NCBI RefSeq assembly: GCF_010450875.1
Contig: NZ_CP048422.1
Span: 2,639,001-2,703,000 of the forward strand
DNA length: 64,000 nucleotides
Reading direction: 5' to 3'
From: Sphingomonas insulae
GTDB taxonomy: Bacteria > Pseudomonadota > Alphaproteobacteria > Sphingomonadales > Sphingomonadaceae
A program made the translations under genes and the position numbers. Below the pieces are notes generated by a model that was not told where the DNA came from, did no database searches, and worked only from the letters and a program-made list of their open reading frames with translations. This document shows, piece by piece, positions 1-13,712 of the stretch (position 1 is its first letter; each line of letters starts with the position of its first letter).

Positions 1-23
1 GTGCCGAACCGCAAGGATCAAGC

Positions 24-659
24 ATGGGACTGAGCGCAGAACAGATCCGCGCGGCGATGGATGCGCTTGCCATCGCAGAACCCGCGTTCGCCGCCGGTCT
101 GGCGCGCGTCGGCTATCCTCCACCCCGGCTGCGCGAACGCGGCTATGCGACCCTGCTGCGCACGATCCTGGGCCAGCAAGTCAGCGTCGCGTCCGCTGCC
201 GCGGTCTATCGCAAGCTGGAAACGCTGGTCGGCGACCCCGGCGATCCACACACGATCCTGGCGGCCAGCGACGAGACATTACGCGCGGCCGGACTGTCGC
301 GGCAAAAGGCGAGCTACGCCCGCAGCCTTGCCGAAGAGGTGACGAGCGGCCGGCTCGACCTGACGGCTCTGCCCGCCGACGATGAAGAGGCGATCGCACA
401 GCTGGTGCGCGTGAAGGGTATCGGCCGCTGGTCGGCGGAAATCTACCTGCTGTTTGCCGAGGGACGGCCCGACATATGGCCGGCTGGCGATCTGGCAGTG
501 CAGATCGAGGTCGGTCGCCTGCTCGGCCACGACACCCGGCCCAGCGAGAAACTGACCCGGCAATTGGCCGAAGCATGGCGCCCGCACCGCGGCGCCTTGG
601 CGATCTTCACCTGGCATCATTACGGTGCGGGACCCGACGTGGATGCCGCACCGGTCTAG
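24..659 (+). CDS. alkA: DNA-3-methyladenine glycosylase II (AlkA family)
   Basis: This 211-aa protein is a base-excision repair glycosylase that removes alkylated purines such as 3-methyladenine from DNA. A helix-hairpin-helix motif ([12 protein letters not shown], about residues 130-141) is followed by WPAGDLAVQ with the expected catalytic aspartate at about residue 156. The LGQQVS segment near residue 49 is also typical of the HhH-GPD superfamily. It is shorter than E. coli AlkA (282 aa) because it lacks the N-terminal TBP-like domain, as is usual in alphaproteobacteria. The gene stands alone, 153 bases ahead of mntH. Family assignment is firm; the exact lesion range is inferred. Confidence 0.92.
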   Translation: MGLSAEQIRAAMDALAIAEPAFAAGLARVGYPPPRLRERGYATLLRTILGQQVSVASAAAVYRKLETLVGDPGDPHTILAASDETLRAAGLSRQKASYARSLAEEVTSGRLDLTALPADDEEAIAQLVRVKGIGRWSAEIYLLFAEGRPDIWPAGDLAVQIEVGRLLGHDTRPSEKLTRQLAEAWRPHRGALAIFTWHHYGAGPDVDAAPV

Positions 660-812
660 CCCCGATTGCCCCGACCCTATCGCCCCCATGTCATTGGGAA
701 ATCGGGTGGGCATGCGTTTGCAACGGATTTGATCGGCCCCTCCTCGCATCGGCCCATCATATCCGCGCTTTTCCCTTTGCCCCGATAGCAAGCTTCCGCC
801 ACAGGTGCGGAT

Positions 813-2140
813 ATGCCGCCAGCTTCGCCGACGACAGTCCTTTCCGCCGATTCCCGCCCCGCCTCGCTGATAGGCAGCCACCGCAGCGTTTCGGTACCGA
901 CCGGGGGATCCGGGTGGCGGCGCCTCGGGGCCTTCATGGGGCCGGGTTTCCTCGTCGCGGTCGGCTACATGGACCCCGGCAATTGGGCGACCGACATCGC
1001 CGGTGGCTCCGCCTTCGGCTATACCTTGCTGTCGGTCATCCTGCTGTCGAACCTGATGGCGATCGTGCTGCAGGCCCTGTCCGCGCGGCTCGGCGTCGCA
1101 GCGGGCCTCGATCTGGCACAGGCCTGTCGCGCTTATTACAGCCGGCCGGTGTCGTTCGGCTTATGGGTGCTGGCGGAAATCGCGATCATCGCCTGCGACC
1201 TCGCCGAAGTGCTCGGCACAGCGATCGCGCTGAAGCTGCTGTTCGGCGTACCGCTGGTATGGGGGTGATCGTCACCGCGCTCGACGTATTCCTCATCCTC
1301 GCGCTGCAACGCTACGGTTTTCGCAAGATCGAAGCGTTCATCCTTGCGCTGCTCATCATCATCGCGGGCTGCTTCGCCTTCGAACTGTTCTATGCCCGGC
1401 CCGACATGGGCGCCGTACTGACGGGGTTGATCCCGACACCGGGAATCATTACCGACCCCGCCAAGCTGTACCTCGCGATCGGCATCCTCGGTGCGACCGT
1501 CATGCCGCACAACCTCTACCTGCATTCCTCGATCGTCCAGACCCGCGCGTTCGACCGGAGCGATACCGGCAAAGCGGAGGCCGCGAAGTTGGCGACGATC
1601 GACAGCACGATCGCGCTCGGCCTCGCCTTCTTCATCAACGCCGCGATCCTGATCGTCGCCGCTGCGGTCTTCCACACCGCGGGCAGAACCGAGGTGGCGG
1701 AGATCGATGAGGCGTATCGCCTGCTCGCGCCGATGATGGGTGTCGGCGCCGCGAGCGTGGTGTTCGGCGTCGCGCTGCTGGCATCGGGGCAGAACAGCAC
1801 CATTACCGGGACGCTCGCCGGACAGATCGTCATGGAAGGCTTTCTCAATCTGCGGTTGCCGGTGTGGCTGCGACGGATGGTGACGCGGCTGCTCGCGATC
1901 GTACCCGCGGTAATCGTCGTCGGCGCCTCGGGCGATAGCGGGGCCACGCAATTGCTGGTGCTCAGTCAGGTCGTGCTCAGCCTCCAATTGCCGTTTGCGG
2001 TCGTGCCGCTGGTATTGTTCACCGGACAATCCAGGGTGATGGGTCGCTTCGTCAGCCCGATGTGGCTGCGCGCGACCGCGTGGCTCATCGCCGCCGTCAT
2101 CATCGGCCTCAACGTCACTTTGCTGTTCGGCATGCTTTAA
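813..2140 (+). pseudogene. mntH: NRAMP-family Mn2+/divalent metal transporter MntH, frameshifted as sequenced
   Basis: MntH imports Mn2+ (and other divalent metals) with protons across the inner membrane. The signature DPGN of the first membrane helix is at residues 54-57. After the frame change the second signature, MPHNLYLHS, and the remaining hydrophobic helices follow normally to 2140. The reading frame from ATG 813 stops at 1268 just after [10 protein letters not shown], and homology resumes one frame over as [15 protein letters not shown]. The break sits in a run of five G at 1261-1265; a sixth G would restore a single protein of about 442 aa, the usual family length. No other inactivating change is visible, so this is either a very recent mutation or a sequencing indel. 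I do not recognise a Mur or MntR box in the 150 bases upstream. Confidence 0.85.
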
Positions 2141-2217
2141 TCCCGATCCGGTCGATTTCGACCGGTGACAATTGGCGCAGGCCGTCGTTTACTCCCGCCA
2201 CCTTCCCCTATCCCCGG

Positions 2218-4677
2218 ATGCATCGTGACAGACAGCCAGATCGCCGCTCCCCGACCGCACCCGCCGCTACCGTCCCCGCCTCGACCGCCCTTGCCTCTGC
2301 CATAGTCGACACGCTGGTTCACCGGATCGGCAAGGACGCGCAGGCCGCCCGACCGCACGACTGGCTGGCGGCGACGATCTTCACGCTGCGCAACGAGATC
2401 ATCGAACGCTGGATGGAATCGACGAAAGCGGCGCACGCCGCGGGTGCCAAGCGGGTCTATTATCTCAGCCTCGAATTCCTGATCGGCCGACTGCTGCGCG
2501 ACGCCTTGTCGAACCTTCGCCACGACGACGAAGTCGCCGAAGCGCTGGCGACGCTGGGCGTCGACCTTGCCCAGATCGAGGAGATCGAGCCTGACGCCGC
2601 GCTGGGCAACGGCGGCCTCGGCCGGCTGGCGGCATGCTTCATGGAAAGCCTCGCCAGCCTCGACCTGCCCGCCTACGGTTATGGCATCCGCTACGTGAAC
2701 GGCATGTTCCGCCAGCGGCTGGACGACGGCTGGCAGATGGAGCTACCCGAGAACTGGCTCGCACACGGCAATCCGTGGGAGTTCGAACGCCGCGAGAGCG
2801 CTTATTTCGTCGGCTTCGGCGGGGAAGTGACGAGCGCCGCCGAGGGGCGGGTCCACTGGTCGCCTGCCGAAGCGGTAGAGGCGGTCGCCTTCGATACGCC
2901 GATGGTCGGCTGGCGCGGCAAGCGGGTCAACACGCTGCGGCTGTGGAATGCTCGCGCGTTCGACCCGATCAAGCTCGATCAGTTCAATGCCGGTGATTTC
3001 AAGGGCGCGCTCGATGGCCAGTTGCGTGCGGAAACGCTGACCCGCGTGCTGTATCCGAACGACAGCACACCTGCTGGACAGGAATTACGCCTTCGGCAGG
3101 AATATTTCTTCTCCTCCGCCTCGATCCAGGACATCGTCCGTCGCCACGTCCAGTATTTCGGCGATATCAGGACGTTGGCGGACAAGGCGGCGATCCAGCT
3201 CAACGATACGCATCCGGCAGTTGCGGTCGCTGAACTGATGCGCATCCTGACCGACTTTCATGAACTCCCGTTCGACGTGGCGTGGGACATCACTCGCGCG
3301 ACCTTCGGCTACACCAATCACACATTGCTACCCGAGGCGCTGGAAAGCTGGCCGTTGCCGCTGTTCGAACGGCTGCTGCCCCGCCACATGCAGATCGTCT
3401 ATGCGATCAACGCTAAGCTGCTGCGCGAGGCCAGCAAGGTAGAGGGCATCGACGGTCGCGCGATCGCCGCGATCAGCCTAATCGACGAAGGTGGCGAACG
3501 ACGCGTACGCATGGCCAACCTCGCCTTCGCCGGCAGTCACAGCGTCAACGGCGTCGCCGCCTTGCACACCGAACTGATGAAGAAGACGGTCTTTGCCGAT
3601 CTCCACCGCCTCTATCCCGACCGGATCAATAACAAGACCAACGGCATCACGCCGCGGCGCTGGCTGCAACAGTGCAACCCCGGCCTCACCGCACTGCTCG
3701 GCGAGGCCATCGGTCCCGATTTCCAGGACGACGCCGCCAAACTGACCGCGCTGGTCCCTTTCGCAGACGATGCGTCATTTCGGGAGCGTTTCGCAGCCGT
3801 GAAGCGTTCCAACAAGGTGACACTCTCGACCTATATCAAGGAAAGCATGGGCTTGACGCTCGACCCTGACGCGATCTTCGATATTCAGATCAAGCGTATT
3901 CACGAATACAAGCGGCAGCTGCTCGGCATTATCGAAACGGTCGCTCTCTACGATCAGATCCGCAGCCATCCCGAACGCCGGTGGACGCCGCGCGTCAAGC
4001 TGTTTGCCGGCAAGGCGGCGTCCAGCTATCACAACGCCAAGCTGATCATCAAACTGGCGAACGATGTCGCCAAGCGGATCAATGCCGACCCGGCCATCGG
4101 CGACCTTCTGAAGGTCGCTTTCGTACCGAACTACAACGTCAGCATGGCGGAGCGGATCATCCCAGCCGCCGACTTGTCGGAACAGATTTCGACCGCCGGG
4201 ATGGAGGCGTCCGGCACCGGCAACATGAAGTTCGCGCTCAACGGCGCCCTGACGATCGGGACGCTGGACGGCGCAAATATCGAGATCAAGGATCACGTCG
4301 GCGACGACAACATCTTCATTTTCGGGCTCACCGCGGACGAAGTCGCAGAGAAGCGGGCCGGCGGCTATCGTGGACGTGATGTGATCGCAGGTTCTGCCGA
4401 ACTCGCACAGGCCGTGAATGCGATCGCTTCCGGCGTATTCTCTCCCGACGATCCGAGCCGTTACAAAGGGTTGATGGACGGCCTGTATGACCATGACTGG
4501 TTCATGCTGGCCGCCGACTTCGATGCCTATGCCGCAGCGCAACGCGATGTCGATGCCAAATGGAACGACGCAGATTCGTGGGGGCGATCAGCCATACTCA
4601 ACGTCGCCAATATGGGCTGGTTCTCGTCCGACCGGACGATCGGCGAATATGCCAAGCAGATTTGGGGTGTCATGTGA
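2218..4677 (+). CDS. glgP: Glycogen/alpha-glucan phosphorylase
   Basis: GlgP cleaves alpha-1,4 bonds of glycogen with phosphate, releasing glucose-1-phosphate. From ATG 2218 it is 819 aa, the normal size. Family landmarks include YYLSLEFLIGR, ALGNGGLGRLAACF and EASGTGNMKFALNG (about 663-676), where the lysine holds pyridoxal phosphate. Homology begins around LASAIVDTLVHRIG. The first ~25 residues in this frame are unusually Arg/Pro rich and have no good ribosome binding site. A GTG at 2225 in the next frame gives a natural-looking start (MTDSQIAA), and one extra C in the run at 2249-2252 would fuse it to the main frame, so the true start may be GTG 2225. This is the first gene of the glycogen cluster; glgB overlaps its stop. 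Confidence 0.93.
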   Translation: MHRDRQPDRRSPTAPAATVPASTALASAIVDTLVHRIGKDAQAARPHDWLAATIFTLRNEIIERWMESTKAAHAAGAKRVYYLSLEFLIGRLLRDALSNLRHDDEVAEALATLGVDLAQIEEIEPDAALGNGGLGRLAACFMESLASLDLPAYGYGIRYVNGMFRQRLDDGWQMELPENWLAHGNPWEFERRESAYFVGFGGEVTSAAEGRVHWSPAEAVEAVAFDTPMVGWRGKRVNTLRLWNARAFDPIKLDQFNAGDFKGALDGQLRAETLTRVLYPNDSTPAGQELRLRQEYFFSSASIQDIVRRHVQYFGDIRTLADKAAIQLNDTHPAVAVAELMRILTDFHELPFDVAWDITRATFGYTNHTLLPEALESWPLPLFERLLPRHMQIVYAINAKLLREASKVEGIDGRAIAAISLIDEGGERRVRMANLAFAGSHSVNGVAALHTELMKKTVFADLHRLYPDRINNKTNGITPRRWLQQCNPGLTALLGEAIGPDFQDDAAKLTALVPFADDASFRERFAAVKRSNKVTLSTYIKESMGLTLDPDAIFDIQIKRIHEYKRQLLGIIETVALYDQIRSHPERRWTPRVKLFAGKAASSYHNAKLIIKLANDVAKRINADPAIGDLLKVAFVPNYNVSMAERIIPAADLSEQISTAGMEASGTGNMKFALNGALTIGTLDGANIEIKDHVGDDNIFIFGLTADEVAEKRAGGYRGRDVIAGSAELAQAVNAIASGVFSPDDPSRYKGLMDGLYDHDWFMLAADFDAYAAAQRDVDAKWNDADSWGRSAILNVANMGWFSSDRTIGEYAKQIWGVM

Positions 4678-6839
4678 AACCACCGCCTGGCGCCATCGCC
4701 GCCCTTCTCGACGGGCGCCACGACGATCCGTTTTCCCTCCTTGGCGTGTTCGCCGGGCCGGGCGGCACGTTCGCCCGGACGTGGATACCGGGCGCCGAGA
4801 CTGCGGAAGCCTACGATCTCGCGGGCGTCTCAATCGGCTTACTGTCGCAGGTCGGTACGGACGGGTTGTTCGAAGGCGTGGTCGCCGGTGCACCCCAGCC
4901 GGTGAAATACCGGGCGCAGGGCTATGGCGCCGAATGGTGGGTCACCGATCCGTACAGCTTCGGTCCGGTACTGGGTCCGACCGACGATCACCTGATCGCC
5001 GAGGGTTCCCACTTCCGCCTGTACGACAAGATGGGCGCGCATCTGATCGAACACGAGGGTGCGTCGGGCGTGCATTTCGCCGTATGGGCGCCGAACGCCC
5101 AGCGCGTTTCGATCGTCGCCGACTTCAACGACTGGAATGCGGCGCGCCACGTCATGCGGCGCCGAAACGATGTCGGCGTGTGGGAGATATTCATCCCCGA
5201 CATCGGCGCCGGTCGCAGCTACAAGTTCGCGATCGTCGGCCCGGACGGCAGGATGCAACCGCTCAAGGCCGATCCGTTCGCCTTCGCTGCCGAATTGCGT
5301 CCGAAGACCGCGTCGATCACCACCGCGCCGCCCACTCACGTCTGGGGCGACGACTCGCATCGCGAAACCTGGGCAAAGGTCGATCCGCGCCGCGTGCCGA
5401 TGAGCATCTACGAAGTGCACGCCGGCAGTTGGGACAGGGACGACAACGGCTGGTATCTGTCGTGGGACGCCCTTGCCGACCGCCTCATCCCCTATGTCGT
5501 CGATCTGGGCTTCACCCATATCGAATTCATGCCGATCAGCGAGCATCCCTATGATCCGTCATGGGGCTACCAGACGACCGGCCTCTACGCACCATCGGCA
5601 CGGTTCGGCGATCCGGACGGCTTTGCGCGGTTCGTCGACGGGGCGCACCAAGCCGGGATCGGCGTGCTGCTCGACTGGGTGCCGGCGCATTTCCCGGTCG
5701 ATGCGCATGGCCTTGCCCGCTTCGACGGCACCGCGCTGTACGAACACGAGGACCCGCGGCTTGGCTTCCACCCCGACTGGAACACCGCCATCTACAATTT
5801 CGGGCGGCGCGAAGTCCGCTCGTTCCTTATCAACAACGCGCTGTTCTGGCCGGAACGCTACCATGTCGACGGCCTGCGCGTGGATGCGGTCGCCTCGATG
5901 CTGTACCGCGACTATAGCCGCGAGGCCGGCGAATGGATTCCCAACGAGCAGGGCGGACGCGAGAATTGGGAGGCCGTCGGCTTCCTCCGCGACATGAACC
6001 GCGCCGTCTACGGCAAGCAGACGGGCGCGTTCACCATCGCCGAAGAATCGACCAGCTGGCCGGGCGTCTCAATGCCTGCGTTTGAAGAAGGGCCACGGCA
6101 GAATCTCGGCTTCGGCTTCAAGTGGAACATGGGCTGGATGCATGACACGCTCCAGTATTTCGCCCGTGAGCCGGTGCATCGCCGCCATCATCATGGCGAG
6201 ATCACCTTCGGTTTCGTCTATGCCTTCGACGAAAATTTCGTCCTGCCGCTCAGCCATGACGAGGTCGTGCATGGCAAGGGTTCTCTGCTCACGAAGATGG
6301 CTGGCGACGATTGGCAGCAATTTGCCAATCTGCGCGCCTATTATGCCTTCATGTGGGGCTATCCCGGCAAGAAGCTGCTGTTCATGGGGCAGGAGTTCGC
6401 CCAGCGCCGGGAATGGAGTGAGGACCGCGCGCTCGACTGGCAATTGCGCAATTCTGCTGCGCACGAAGGTGTTCGTAAACTCGTTCGCGAACTGAACCGC
6501 GTGTATCGCGACACGCCGGCGCTGCATGCTCGCGACTGTGAGGCGGAGGGGTTCGAATGGCTGATCGGCGACGATGCGACCAATTCGGTATTCGCCTGGT
6601 TACGCAAGGCGCCTGGTACGAGGCCGGTTGCAGTTATCGCCAACCTGACGCCGGTCGCGCGCGCACCCTATCGCGTGCCGCTGCCGCATGACGGGCGCTG
6701 GCGTGAGATCATCAATTCCGATGCCCATGACTATTGGGGATCGGGCTTGGGCAATCTGGGCGGTGTCGAGGCGAAAAACGGTGCGGCATGGGTGACGCTG
6801 CCGCCACTTGCCACGGTGATGCTGGAATACGACGGCTGA
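4674..6839 (+). CDS. glgB: 1,4-alpha-glucan branching enzyme
   Basis: GlgB makes the alpha-1,6 branches of glycogen. The GTG start at 4674 overlaps the glgP stop in the sequence ATGTGA, indicating translational coupling, and gives 721 aa, the family's usual length. The N-terminal CBM48 domain ([16 protein letters not shown]) precedes a GH13 barrel with the nucleophile in [11 protein letters not shown] (Asp about 404), the acid/base in IAEES (Glu about 457) and the stabilising Asp in [13 protein letters not shown] first, more divergent N-terminal module lies before CBM48, as in long-form branching enzymes. All catalytic residues are present. Confidence 0.96.
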   Translation: MKPPPGAIAALLDGRHDDPFSLLGVFAGPGGTFARTWIPGAETAEAYDLAGVSIGLLSQVGTDGLFEGVVAGAPQPVKYRAQGYGAEWWVTDPYSFGPVLGPTDDHLIAEGSHFRLYDKMGAHLIEHEGASGVHFAVWAPNAQRVSIVADFNDWNAARHVMRRRNDVGVWEIFIPDIGAGRSYKFAIVGPDGRMQPLKADPFAFAAELRPKTASITTAPPTHVWGDDSHRETWAKVDPRRVPMSIYEVHAGSWDRDDNGWYLSWDALADRLIPYVVDLGFTHIEFMPISEHPYDPSWGYQTTGLYAPSARFGDPDGFARFVDGAHQAGIGVLLDWVPAHFPVDAHGLARFDGTALYEHEDPRLGFHPDWNTAIYNFGRREVRSFLINNALFWPERYHVDGLRVDAVASMLYRDYSREAGEWIPNEQGGRENWEAVGFLRDMNRAVYGKQTGAFTIAEESTSWPGVSMPAFEEGPRQNLGFGFKWNMGWMHDTLQYFAREPVHRRHHHGEITFGFVYAFDENFVLPLSHDEVVHGKGSLLTKMAGDDWQQFANLRAYYAFMWGYPGKKLLFMGQEFAQRREWSEDRALDWQLRNSAAHEGVRKLVRELNRVYRDTPALHARDCEAEGFEWLIGDDATNSVFAWLRKAPGTRPVAVIANLTPVARAPYRVPLPHDGRWREIINSDAHDYWGSGLGNLGGVEAKNGAAWVTLPPLATVMLEYDG

Positions 6840-6870
6840 AACGGCCGGTGAGGATAACAGGAGGGTGCGA

Positions 6871-8129
6871 ATGGTAGACAGAAGAGGACAGCCGCTGTCG
6901 CGCGACGCGATGGCATACGTGCTGGCCGGCGGACGCGGTAGCCGCCTGATGGAACTGACCGACACCCGCGCCAAGCCCGCGGTCTATTTCGGCGGCAAGA
7001 GCCGGATCATCGATTTCGCCCTGTCGAACGCGATCAATTCGGGCATCCGGCGCATCGGCGTGGCGACGCAATACAAGGCGCATTCGCTGATCCGTCATCT
7101 GCAGCGCGGCTGGAACTTCCTGCGTCCCGAACGCAACGAAAGCTTCGACATCCTGCCCGCATCGCAGCGCGTCAGCGAATTCCAATGGTATGAAGGCACC
7201 GCGGATGCGGTGTTCCAGAACATCGACATCATCGAGGCGTATAACGTCGAGTATATGGTGATCCTGGCGGGCGATCACATCTACAAGATGGATTACGAGA
7301 TCATGCTCCAGCAGCATTGCGACAGCGGTGCCGACGTCACCGTCGCCTGCATGGAGGTGCCGCGGATGGAGGCGGTGGCATTCGGCGTGATGCACGTCGA
7401 CGAAACCGATCGCATCATCGATTTCGTCGAAAAACCCGCCGATCCGCCGTCGATCCCCGGCCAGCCCGACACCGCGCTCGCCAGCCTCGGCATCTACGTG
7501 TTCCGCACCAGATTCCTGATCGAGGAATTGCGCCGCGACGCCGATACGCCGGGATCGGCCCGCGATTTCGGCAAGGACATCATCCCCTATCTGGTGAAGC
7601 ACGGCCATGCTCAGGCGCATCGCTTCTCCGCCAGTTGCGTGCGCACCAGCGAGGAGCCCGCCGCCTATTGGCGCGACGTCGGCACCGTCGATGCCTATTG
7701 GGAGGCGAACATCGACCTCACCGATATCATCCCGCAACTTGACGTCTACGACCACGAATGGCCCCTGTGGACCTATTCGGAGATCACGCCGCCCGCCAAG
7801 TTCGTGCACGACGAGGACGGTCGCCGCGGGTCGGCGGTGTCCAGCCTCGTATCCGGAAACTGCATCGTGTCGGGATCCTCGATCCAGCGTAGCCTGCTGT
7901 CGACAGGCGTCCGGGCGCACAGCTTTTCCTCGCTCGATGAGGCGGTTGTCCTCCCCTATTGCCACATCGGCCGCAACGCGCGGCTGAAGCGGGTGGTGCT
8001 CGACCGCGGCGTCGTCATCCCCGACGGCCTCGTCGTCGGCGAGGACCCCGATCTCGACAGCCGCCGGTTCCGCCGCACCGACAAGGGCATCTGCCTGATC
8101 ACGCAACCGATGATCGACCGCCTGCAATC

Positions 8130-8133
<4 letters not shown>
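6871..8133 (+). CDS. glgC: Glucose-1-phosphate adenylyltransferase (ADP-glucose pyrophosphorylase)
   Basis: GlgC makes ADP-glucose from ATP and glucose-1-phosphate, the committed and allosterically regulated step of glycogen synthesis. ATG 6871 is chosen because AGGAGGG ends six bases before it; an in-frame GTG at 6865 lies inside that site. The 420-aa product has the nucleotide-binding loop GGRGSRL (20-26), [19 protein letters not shown], the GDHIYKMDY motif and a C-terminal left-handed beta-helix segment ending in PMIDRL. It sits 31 bases after glgB, and its stop overlaps the glgA start. Confidence 0.97.
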
Positions 8134-11179
<3,046 letters not shown>

Positions 11180-11247
11180 TTCCGGCAGACCCGCCGGGCC
11201 GTCCCGCCCCGTCCCGATCGCCGATGTGGATTTCGGAGAACGACGCA

Positions 11248-13040
11248 ATGCACGGCGAACACCCGCCCCACGTCCCGCTCGGCGCTTGTGCCGATGCGAC
11301 CGGCACCCGTTTCGCCGTGCGCTCCGCTGGTCGGGTTACCTTGTGCCTGTTCGACGGGGACGTCGAACATCATGTCGCCATGTCCGGAACGGATGGTATC
11401 TGGACGGTCTCGCTACCCGGCGTGCGCCCCGGCCAGCGATACGGCTATCGCGCGGCGTCGGATGCGGCGAAACTGCTGATGGACCCGTATGCGGTCGAAC
11501 TCGATCGTCCGTTTCGCTATGATCCGCAGCTTGGCGAACCCGGCGCAGACACCGCAGGGCTGGTGCCGTGGGCGATCGTGCCGCCGCCAACCTCGCCAAC
11601 AACACTCGCGCCGCCGCTCTTCACCCCGGGGGGTCTGATCTACGAACTCAACGTCCGCGGCTTTACGCAACTGCATCCCGACGTGCCGGTGGCGCAGCGC
11701 GGGACGGTGGCGGCGCTTGCCCATCCGGCGGTGATCGCTCACCTGCAACGACTGCGGGTGGCAGCGGTCGAATTGATGCCGATCGTTGCCTGGATCGATG
11801 AACGGCATCTTCCCCCCTCGGCCTCACCAATGCCTGGGGGTATAATCCGGTCGTGCCGATGGCGATCGATCCGCGTCTCGCGCCCGGCGGCGTTGCCGAG
11901 TTGCGCGACACCGTCGCGGCACTTCGCGCGGCAGGCATCGGCGTGATCCTCGACCTGGTGTTCAATCACACGGGTGAAAGCGACGTTCATGGTCCGACGC
12001 TGTCGCTACGGGGCTTCGCCGATCGGATATACTATGCCCGCGCCGCCGACGGTACGCTCATCAACGACACGGGCACGGGCAACACACTCGATTTCGCGCG
12101 GGCGGAGGTAAGGGACCTGACACTCGCCAGTCTGCGGCACTTCGCCGCCTTGGGCGTGGACGGCTTTCGCTTCGATCTGGCGCCAGTGCTGGCGCGTGGT
12201 CCCGGTTTTCATGCCGACGCCCCGATCTTCGCGGCCATTGCGGCGGACCCGCTGCTGGCGGACCGCGTGATGATTGCGGAGCCGTGGGACATCGGGCCCG
12301 GCGGCTACCGGCTCGGCGCATTTCCCGCCGGATGGCTGGAATGGAACGATCGCTATCGCGACGACGTCCGCCGCTTCTGGCGCGGCGACGGCGCGATCGG
12401 TGATCTGGCGACCCGATTGGCCGGCTCGGATGATGTCTTCGGCGCCGGTGACACCCGCACCGTCAACTTCCTCGCCGCCCATGATGGCTTCACCCTGGCG
12501 GATACGGTCGCCTATGCCGAGCGGCACAATCACGCCAACGGCGAAGACAATCGCGACGGCCATGGCGAAAACCTCAGCTGGAACAACGGCGTCGAGGGAC
12601 CGACCGACGATGCCGTGGTGCTTGCCAGGCGTGCCCGGGACGCGCGCGCGCTGCTGGCGACGCTGTTCGCTTCGCGCGGCACGATCATGCTGAGCGCCGG
12701 CGACGAATTCGGCCGCAGCCAGCGCGGCAACAACAATGCCTATGCGCAGGACAATGCGATCAGCTGGGTCGATTGGGACCGGCGCGACCGCAGTTTGGAA
12801 GCGTTCGTCGTGGCCTTGGCAGAATTCCGCATCGAGAACGAGCTGAACGACGACGGTCCTTACGCCGCGTCGCAATGGTGTCGGCTAGACGGCCAGGCGA
12901 TGTCCGCAGCCGACTGGAAGGCGGCGGACGGCTTCGAACTACGCCTTCCACGAGCCAGTGGCTATGTCGCTCTGCGCGTGGACCGCTCGTCGCGTAGCGT
13001 CTCGCTGTTGGCCGTCACCGGCGTACGAAGCGAAGACTGA
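11248..13040 (+). pseudogene. glgX: Glycogen debranching enzyme GlgX, frameshifted as sequenced
   Basis: GlgX hydrolyses alpha-1,6 links of phosphorylase-limit dextrin. ATG 11248 has GGAGA eight bases upstream. The first frame gives the N-terminal CBM48 region and the start of the GH13 barrel (LIYELNVRGFTQ) up to VAWIDERHLPP at about 11815. The protein then continues in another frame as LGLTNAWGYNPVVPM and on through ILDLVFNHTGE, VDGFRFDLAPVL (nucleophile), MIAEPWDIGPGG (acid) and LAAHDGFTLADTVAY to 13040. The junction is a run of six C at 11812-11817; seven would restore one protein of about 597 aa. This is a little shorter than E. coli GlgX. It is the last gene of the glycogen cluster, 68 bases after pgm. 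The single homopolymer change argues for an indel error or a very recent mutation. Confidence 0.85.
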
Positions 13041-13079
13041 TCCCCTTTACCGCGTCCTCCTGCCGGCATAACGTTCGTC

Positions 13080-13712
13080 ATGGCGAGAAGCGATCCGGCG
13101 ACAGCGCGCTCCACCGACCTGTCGCCGCGCGACTGGTTGGAGGCGGGTCAATCCCTGCTCCGCCGCGGTGGTCTGCGCGCCCTCAAGCTGCGCCCGCTGG
13201 CCAGCGAACTGCGCGTCTCCACTGGCAGCTTCTACCATCACTTCGCCGATTTCGACGGCTATCAGGGTCATCTCGCGGACTATTTTGCCGGAACGCAGAT
13301 CGCCGAATTGATCGATGCGATCACAAGGGCGGAGGTGAACCCCGTGGGCCGCATCCGTTTGCTTGCCGAGGTGGTGCGGCGGCGTGGCATGTCGCGACTG
13401 TCGATCGCGATGCGGGCATGGGCCGAGAGCGACGTCCGCGCCCGCCTGGCTGTCGAGCGACATGACGACCAGGTCATCGGCTTTCTCGCGACCTGCCTGC
13501 AAACAAACGGCTTCGCACGTCATGACGCGATGGTTCGCGCCTATGCGCTAATGACCCTGGGGCTTAGCAAGGTTCATGCGCCCGAACTCGATCGCACCAC
13601 GCTGATGGAAGAGATGATCGCGCTTCTTTGCCATCCGACCCCCGATACGACGGCCGATATGGCCGCGCAGGAGAGACCATGCCTCAGCGGAGCTTCGACT
13701 ATATCGTCATAG
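13080..13712 (+). CDS. TetR/AcrR family transcriptional regulator
   Basis: This 210-aa regulator has an N-terminal TetR-type DNA-binding domain: LRPLASELRVSTGSFYHHF is the helix-turn-helix with the characteristic YHHF. The rest is an alpha-helical ligand/dimerisation domain with no recognisable ligand signature. Its 3' end overlaps the start of the GMC oxidoreductase gene by 34 bases, so the two are probably co-transcribed, and the regulator may control that oxidoreductase. I cannot name the ligand. The last ~17 residues lie in the overlap and may not be conserved. Confidence 0.85.
   Translation: MARSDPATARSTDLSPRDWLEAGQSLLRRGGLRALKLRPLASELRVSTGSFYHHFADFDGYQGHLADYFAGTQIAELIDAITRAEVNPVGRIRLLAEVVRRRGMSRLSIAMRAWAESDVRARLAVERHDDQVIGFLATCLQTNGFARHDAMVRAYALMTLGLSKVHAPELDRTTLMEEMIALLCHPTPDTTADMAAQERPCLSGASTISS

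Noticed and set aside
476..2140. Single 554-aa open frame covering the mntH region
   Set aside because: The first half is an out-of-frame reading of the alkA end and mntH start, with no protein-like pattern. Only the part after about 1260 is homologous.
2225..2303. Short peptide gene from GTG 2225
   Set aside because: It stops after 26 codons. It is better explained as the real glgP start separated from its frame by one missing base.
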